Assembly (NCBI GenBank): GCA_034506175.1
Contig: JAPDQB010000051.1
Span: 1-46,189, forward strand
DNA: 46,189 nt
Reading direction: 5' to 3'
From: a candidate division KSB1 bacterium
GTDB taxonomy: Bacteria > Zhuqueibacterota > Zhuqueibacteria > Zhuqueibacterales > Zhuqueibacteraceae
The translations under genes were made by a program, and so were the position numbers. The notes below the pieces were generated by a model that saw only the letters and a program-made list of their open reading frames with translations, did no database searches and was not told the DNA's origin. This document shows, in pieces, positions 42,236-46,189 of this stretch (its first letter is position 1; each line of letters starts with the position of its first letter).

Positions 42236-43267
42236 TCATTGATCCTGCGGCGCTTCCCTTGGCGTTTTGGAGGCCACCGGCGCCGGCACCGGATGATTCA
42301 AAAAGGCTTTCACGACCTCGGCGAAATGCTGTGGCTCTTCGATCCAAGGATAGTGGCCGCTGCGCTCGAACAGTTCGAGCTTGGAATTGCGGAGCGTAAA
42401 ATGCAGGCGCCGGGCCGAGGCGCGGATGAAATACGGATCAGAAACACCGTAAAGCAGCAGCGCCGGCGTGGCGAGACGTGACTCCTCGCCGTTGAGATCG
42501 TAGTTGAGCCAATCGTTGCGCACGAACTGCTGGAAATTGCTCAGGGAAATTTTGCTTTCGGTGATGGCTTTTTCAAAATTGGCACGGTGTGATTGGCTGT
42601 AATAATGGAAATAGAGAACGGCGGTGGCGCGGAGATTTTCCTGAATCTCCTCAACGGTGCGGGCCTCGTATTCATTTTTGAATTTGACCATTGCCGTTTC
42701 CCAGCCTGGATCTTTGCGCCGCGGATGGCGCTGCAAGTTTTCATTCACCGCGCGGGTGTCTTCTTCCAAATTGGGCAGCAAGACGCAAGCGACCAAAATC
42801 AACTGCGACAAACGCGAGGGATATTTCAAAGCGTATTTCATGGCGATGAAGCCGCCGTGCGCGTGACCGAGCACGACGATTCGCGCCAAGCCCAGATGCT
42901 GCCGCAGCGCCTCGAGATCGTCAGCCATTAAATCGCTTGTAAGCTGCGCAAGATCGGCAATCGGCGCGGCCTCGCCGGTGCCGCGCGGGTCGATGTAGAC
43001 CAGCGTGTAACTGGTTTCGAGGAATTTGAGCGTGTTGCGGTACAGCCGTGAATCCGGCCCCCAGCCGCCGCCTTGCACGAAAATCGCCGGGCCGCTGCCA
43101 CTGACGGTGTAAGAAATCTCGACGTTGTTCACCCGCGCCTTGAAGGTTCCATTGCGCAGCCGGGGTGTGGTTAATTCTTCACCCGCATGAAGCCCCAGGC
43201 CGTGCGCTAACGCTGTGGTCAAACAAATCCACGTCGCCGCGCGCACGAGAAATCTGTCCTGAATCAT
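42236..43267 (-). CDS. Alpha/beta hydrolase-fold protein lacking the nucleophile serine
   Basis: 343 residues from ATG 43267 (AAGGAGG 5 nt upstream). A signal-like start (TWICLTTALAHGLGLHAG) suggests export. The alpha/beta hydrolase fold shows VQGGGWGPDSRLYRNTLKFL, YIDPRGTGEA, the elbow VLGHAHGGFIAMKYA, the acid in YGVSDPYFIRA and the histidine in RSGHYPWIE. The elbow reads GHAHG, where the family has GxSxG, so the nucleophile is alanine (codon GCG). It is likely a pseudoenzyme, or a non-hydrolytic relative of proline iminopeptidase. A sequencing error at one base is possible. Confidence 0.85.
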   Translation of the reverse strand: MIQDRFLVRAATWICLTTALAHGLGLHAGEELTTPRLRNGTFKARVNNVEISYTVSGSGPAIFVQGGGWGPDSRLYRNTLKFLETSYTLVYIDPRGTGEAAPIADLAQLTSDLMADDLEALRQHLGLARIVVLGHAHGGFIAMKYALKYPSRLSQLILVACVLLPNLEEDTRAVNENLQRHPRRKDPGWETAMVKFKNEYEARTVEEIQENLRATAVLYFHYYSQSHRANFEKAITESKISLSNFQQFVRNDWLNYDLNGEESRLATPALLLYGVSDPYFIRASARRLHFTLRNSKLELFERSGHYPWIEEPQHFAEVVKAFLNHPVPAPVASKTPREAPQDQ

Positions 43268-43313
43268 AGTGCCTCCTTGCAATGTCAATCAATAATTGTT
43301 AGACTGTTGGACG

Positions 43314-43371
43314 GTTAGCCTGTTATCGGGTCAAAAACAACTTTGTTTTTCAACCGTCTCAACAGGCTAAC
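43314..43371. repeat. Word-like inverted repeat between hydrolase and subtilase
   Basis: GTTAGCCTGTT (43314-43324) pairs perfectly with AACAGGCTAAC (43361-43371), with further partial words (GTTGGAC, GGCCAAC) outside. Similar in design to the repeats at 2220-2261 and 20930-20985. It lies upstream of the hydrolase and downstream of the subtilase. Confidence 0.75.
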
Positions 43372-43401
43372 GGGTTAACCGGCCAACATTTTACATTGGT
43401 G

Positions 43402-44751
43402 CTAATCCGCATTCGACGTCGTTCCGGTCAAGGCGCGATGTGCGTTGACACGGCCGCCGGTGACCATCTTGCCTTGCAAGGCCGATGAAGTTTCCACCGT
43501 CGCCAGCAGCCGGTCTTTCACTTGCAGATGGGTCCAGCTTGGAAATTGCGCGAACACCAAGCCGGCGACGCCGGCGACATGCGGGGTAGCCATTGAGGTG
43601 CCCGACAATTTCACATAGCCGTTGTTGGGGGCGGTGCTCAAAATATCTTTGCCGGGCGCGGCGAGATCGACCGTGGTGGCGCCGAAGTTCGATCCCGGCA
43701 AGCCGATTACGTTGTTTTGACAGCCGCAGATGCCGCCACCGCCGTTGCCGAAGACGGCCAAATTGCCCTGGTGATCGATCGCGGCTACGGCGAGCACATT
43801 CGGCGCGTCGTAATTCGAGGGATAGTTGGGCGATTGATCGTTGTCGCTGCCGTCATTGCCGGCAGCAGCGACGAAAAGCGCTCCGGCGTTGTTGGCGTAG
43901 TTGATCGCGTCGAGCAGCGCCTGGGAAAAACCGCCACCGCCCCAACTGTTGTTCATCACCCGCGCCTTTTTATTCGCGCCGTAGAGAATGGCGGAAATCG
44001 CGTTCGCCAGCGTCCCCGAGCCGTCGCCGCCCAAAAATTTCAGCGGCATAATTTTCACCCGCCAATTCACCCCAGCCACCCCCTCGCCGTTGTTCCCCAC
44101 TGCACCGATGGTACCTGCAACGTGGGTGCCGTGCAGATTGTCATCCATGGGATCGTTGTCGCGGTTCACAAAATCCCAGCCGCGAACGTCGTCGAGGTAA
44201 CCGTTGTTATCGTCATCCAGACCGTTATTGGGAATTTCATCAGGATTCGTCCACATATTGGCGGCGAGATCGGGATGGTTGTAATCGACGCCAGTGTCGA
44301 TCACGGCAATCAAGACCGAATCGCTGCCGGTTTGGATGTCCCATGCCTCGGGCGCGTCGATGTCCGCGTCGTTCGTGCCGCCGGTTTGGCCGGTGTTGTT
44401 CATGCCCCACAACTCGCTAAAGCGCGAATCGTTGGGAATGCCGCTGGCGCGATAGATGTAATTTGGCTCGATATATTCGATACGGGGATCGTTTTCCAGT
44501 CGAGTGGAGAATGTTGCCACGTCGCCCGAGACCGGCGCTTTCACCAGCGCCGCGCCGATCTCGGGAAACGTCATGATCTCAGTTGCCGACATCGCGCGCA
44601 TCAAGGTGTCGGCGGAAAGCGCGGCAAAGCCGGTTTTCCATTTGACGATAAATTCACCCGGCACAAATTCAGGTTGCTTGTCCTGTTTAACCTGAGCGCT
44701 GAAAACCAGAGCCAGCAAGAAAAAAACAACAAGGGTCCATCGGCTTTTCAT
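43402..44751 (-). CDS. S8 family peptidase (subtilase) with prodomain
   Basis: 449 residues from ATG 44751 (AAGGA upstream; the open frame continues to 44865 without support). Signal peptide (TLVVFFLLALVFSAQ), then a prodomain of the I9/fervidolysin type (PGEFIVKWKTGFAAL, IEYIEPNYIYRA). The catalytic domain has the triad D in VLIAVIDTGVDYNHPDL (about 152), H in LHGTHVAGTIG (about 206) and S in GTSMATPHVAGVAG (about 384). A secreted serine protease of typical length. A calcium-like loop (DDDNNGYLDD) is present. A gene for a free-standing prodomain lies just upstream. Confidence 0.94.
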   Translation of the reverse strand: MKSRWTLVVFFLLALVFSAQVKQDKQPEFVPGEFIVKWKTGFAALSADTLMRAMSATEIMTFPEIGAALVKAPVSGDVATFSTRLENDPRIEYIEPNYIYRASGIPNDSRFSELWGMNNTGQTGGTNDADIDAPEAWDIQTGSDSVLIAVIDTGVDYNHPDLAANMWTNPDEIPNNGLDDDNNGYLDDVRGWDFVNRDNDPMDDNLHGTHVAGTIGAVGNNGEGVAGVNWRVKIMPLKFLGGDGSGTLANAISAILYGANKKARVMNNSWGGGGFSQALLDAINYANNAGALFVAAAGNDGSDNDQSPNYPSNYDAPNVLAVAAIDHQGNLAVFGNGGGGICGCQNNVIGLPGSNFGATTVDLAAPGKDILSTAPNNGYVKLSGTSMATPHVAGVAGLVFAQFPSWTHLQVKDRLLATVETSSALQGKMVTGGRVNAHRALTGTTSNAD

Positions 44752-44926
44752 AAGCATCATCCTTAGAGTGTTTGGGATTAGTTGATAGAGTGAATTACCC
44801 CGGTATTCGAAAAACCGGCCTTCGGCGCCAAGGCAAGCCGGGAGAAAAAAATTCAACGACCCCAAAGATCAGGCCCGGCCAAATTGCTTGCGATGACGCC
44901 ATGCCCCTGCTTTTCAAACACGCGGT

Positions 44927-45286
44927 TTAATCTTTTTCGGGAATTTGAACTTTGCTGTTGGGTTCGGCATATTCGATGTGAGGGCTGGATTGGCAACTGC
45001 GCAGCGCTTGCTCGATGGAGACTCCTGGAGAGTTGGCGCGAAAGATGCGAACGCCGATTTCGCTAAGCTCGCCAACCTGTTCCAGCCCCAAGCGGTTGGC
45101 AAGGGCTTTCACCGAATCTTCCGGAACGCCGGGTTTGAATTTGATCAACACTTCAGTCGGAGCCGTTGAGTTGGTTTTTTTCTGCACGGGTTCTTTCGAG
45201 CAAACTGACAACAGAGCGGCTGCGCCAAGAATGGCCAGCATCACGACGGCGCGTTTGATTTTTAGTTGATAAACTGAGCGACACAT
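44927..45286 (-). CDS. Free-standing I9/fervidolysin-type prodomain protein
   Basis: 119 residues. A hydrophobic N-terminal segment (AVVMLAILGAAALLSVCSK) gives a signal peptide or lipoprotein-like anchor. The rest (VLIKFKPGVPEDSVKALANR, IGVRIFRANSPGVSIEQAL, HIEYAEPNSKVQI) matches the propeptide of subtilases, ending where the protease would begin, but there is no catalytic domain. It lies 175 bp upstream of the subtilase on the same strand, so it could act in trans as an inhibitor or chaperone, or be what is left of a second protease. Confidence 0.78.
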   Translation of the reverse strand: MCRSVYQLKIKRAVVMLAILGAAALLSVCSKEPVQKKTNSTAPTEVLIKFKPGVPEDSVKALANRLGLEQVGELSEIGVRIFRANSPGVSIEQALRSCQSSPHIEYAEPNSKVQIPEKD

Positions 45287-45334
45287 AATGAACCACCCTC
45301 AAGATAATGAAGAATTTTTCCGAATGCAAGCGCT

Positions 45335-45371
45335 AAAAAAAATGGCTACAACCACATCGGATCGTAGCCAC
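45335..45371 (-). terminator. Intrinsic terminator of tRNA-Pro
   Basis: On the minus strand TGGCTAC (45365-45371) and GTAGCCA (45343-45349) form a 7-bp stem over 15 nt, extended by further pairing, followed by eight T residues. It lies 13 bp downstream of the tRNA. Confidence 0.85.
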
Positions 45372-45381
45372 TTCTTCAAGA

Positions 45382-45457
<76 letters not shown>

Positions 45458-45480
45458 ACTTGAACGTTGTTCGACACAAA

Positions 45481-45509
45481 AATTTAATAATAAATCACCA
45501 TTTATGCAA
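45481..45509 (-). promoter_or_regulatory. Promoter of tRNA-Pro
   Basis: On the minus strand TTGCAT (45504-45509) and TAAATT (45481-45486) are separated by 17 bp. The -10 box ends 23 bp before the tRNA, a plausible leader. Confidence 0.4.
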
Positions 45510-45625
45510 GCCTTTTATCAATAAAATTTGAATAATATTCCGCACCGAATGCAGTATGATCAGCAAGCAGAAATTACACACGGTTTTGTTTTGAAACAAT
45601 CAGCTTATTTTTGTGTCGGAGTCAC

Positions 45626-45860
45626 GTCCATTCCCCACCCCGGGTCAATGTAATTCTCCACTCAGGGTCATTATTATTCCTCACGTTTTCGGCAAAGCAA
45701 GTGTAAATTATCTCTTTCCAGAATAATCCACCATCACTTGCGCGTCCACAACGGCGCACACCGCTTTCGAGCCGTACAAGGGCGAAATTGTTGCCCTGTT
45801 TAACAACCCCAGCGATCGGCTCAAGCCCAAAACCGCCTACGAAGTTATTTGCACCCGCCA
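45626..45860 (+). mobile_element. Possible remnant of an IS21-like insertion sequence
   Basis: Direct repeats of about 23 bp, ATTCCCCACCCCGGGTCAAT (about 45630-45649) and ATTCTCCACTCAGGGTCATT (about 45653-45672), with a partial third, resemble the multiple terminal repeats of IS21-family ends. Downstream, the frame from about 45766 reads FEPYKGEIVALFNNPSDRLK and AYEVICTRHTPGVSYSSFVR, reminiscent of a helix-turn-helix segment of a transposase. No intact transposase and no second end are visible. Confidence 0.3.
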
Positions 45861-45944
45861 TACCCCTGGTGTCAGTTACAGCAGCTTTGTCCGGCAGTTA
45901 CCGCATTGCCAGCTCGAAATCACGATCGACCTGTCGATTCGAGA

Positions 45945-46064
45945 CTGCCGCTGGCGTTCGCGCTCGGCGAGGGCGCTGAAATGCTGCAACCGTTGGCCAT
46001 CGCCATGATCGGCGGCATGCTCGCCTCCATGCCGCTGTCCCTGTTGGTGATCCCGACGCTGTAT
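45945..46064 (+). pseudogene. C-terminal fragment of an RND efflux gene
   Basis: Forty codons read LPLAFALGEGAEMLQPLAIA and then GGMLASMPLSLLVIPTLY, which is the last-helix region of AcrB/CusA-type RND pumps. Nothing upstream in frame continues the gene, and downstream a hairpin repeat begins at the end of the fragment. It is not a copy of the intact RND gene at 21011, whose corresponding part differs (LALGAGAEVRQSMAIVVIGA). A relic of a second RND gene. Confidence 0.7.
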
Positions 46065-46175
46065 TACCACGAAAATGCCGCAGCGCAGGCTTCCAGCCTG
46101 CATGCAGACAAGAAGTCTGCGCTACATTTTCATCGTGATGGGTGTGCAAACGTACATGACAATTCCTCCGAAATG
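46063..46175. repeat. 63-bp palindromic repeat with tail, third copy
   Basis: A single unit (46063-46125) and tail (46126-46175) matching the tandem copy at 11845-12024 with a few differences. It has the same two hairpins, GGCTTCCAGCC and GCAGAC-5 nt-GTCTGC, and starts at the end of the RND fragment. The remaining 14 bases of the window hold nothing recognisable. Confidence 0.85.
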
Positions 46176-46189
46176 ACAAATGGTTGCTT

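Overview
The window looks like chromosomal DNA of a Gram-negative bacterium at roughly 50-55% GC. Gram-negative traits are a late lipid A acyltransferase, two heptosyltransferase-type (GT9) glycosyltransferases, a TolC-like outer-membrane protein with an RND pump, and several lipoproteins. No 16S rRNA or other taxonomic marker is present. The gene mix (DUF4058, S1/HATPase/receiver clusters, DGR-diversified NACHT proteins, many short palindromic intergenic repeats) reminds me of FCB-group candidate phyla such as KSB1, but that is inference only.

Layout. 307-4820 (minus): alpha/beta hydrolase and a heterodimeric ABC exporter. 5099-11630 (plus): B12-binding radical SAM protein, exported RidA-like protein, small membrane protein, SAM hydrolase, site-2-type protease, PfkB kinase, and D-cysteine desulfhydrase/ACC deaminase-family enzyme. 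11739-17511 (minus): a diversity-generating retroelement (DGR) locus. 17734-24160 (plus): PadR regulator and a TolC/MFP/RND efflux operon. 24288-27892: zinc-ribbon protein, murB, murA, DUF4058. 27928-30891: damaged S1/histidine-kinase-ATPase region followed by three receiver proteins and a small membrane protein. 30926-37436: S13 D,D-carboxypeptidase, then an LPS-type cluster (acyltransferase, GT9, LMW phosphatase, GT9, DUF3108). 37614-40507: ABC-2 transporter pair and a lipoprotein. 40602-45457 (minus): GH105 hydrolase, tRNA-Sec, alpha/beta hydrolase lacking its nucleophile, subtilase with an adjacent free-standing prodomain protein, tRNA-Pro. 45458-46189: gene fragments and a repeat.

The main discovery is the DGR. 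A 118-bp template repeat (TR, 12684-12801) and a variable repeat (VR, 12973-13090) align without gaps at an offset of 289 bp. On the minus (coding) strand they differ at 20 positions, all of which are adenines in the TR; the other 85 positions are identical. The VR encodes the last 39 residues of a 1002-residue protein with a nuclease-fold-like segment, a NACHT-type STAND NTPase and a C-terminal formylglycine-generating-enzyme/C-type-lectin fold, so the ligand-facing surface is what gets diversified. An avd gene lies downstream of the TR, but no reverse transcriptase is encoded anywhere in the window. The cassette is therefore either served in trans or has lost its RT. Upstream in the same direction are a membrane-anchored coiled-coil protein (15 bp from the NACHT gene) and a ParB-like protein.

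Two recurring repeat classes are also notable: hairpin elements that bracket avd and end the window, and word-like inverted repeats that sit between operon genes and intrude into coding regions.
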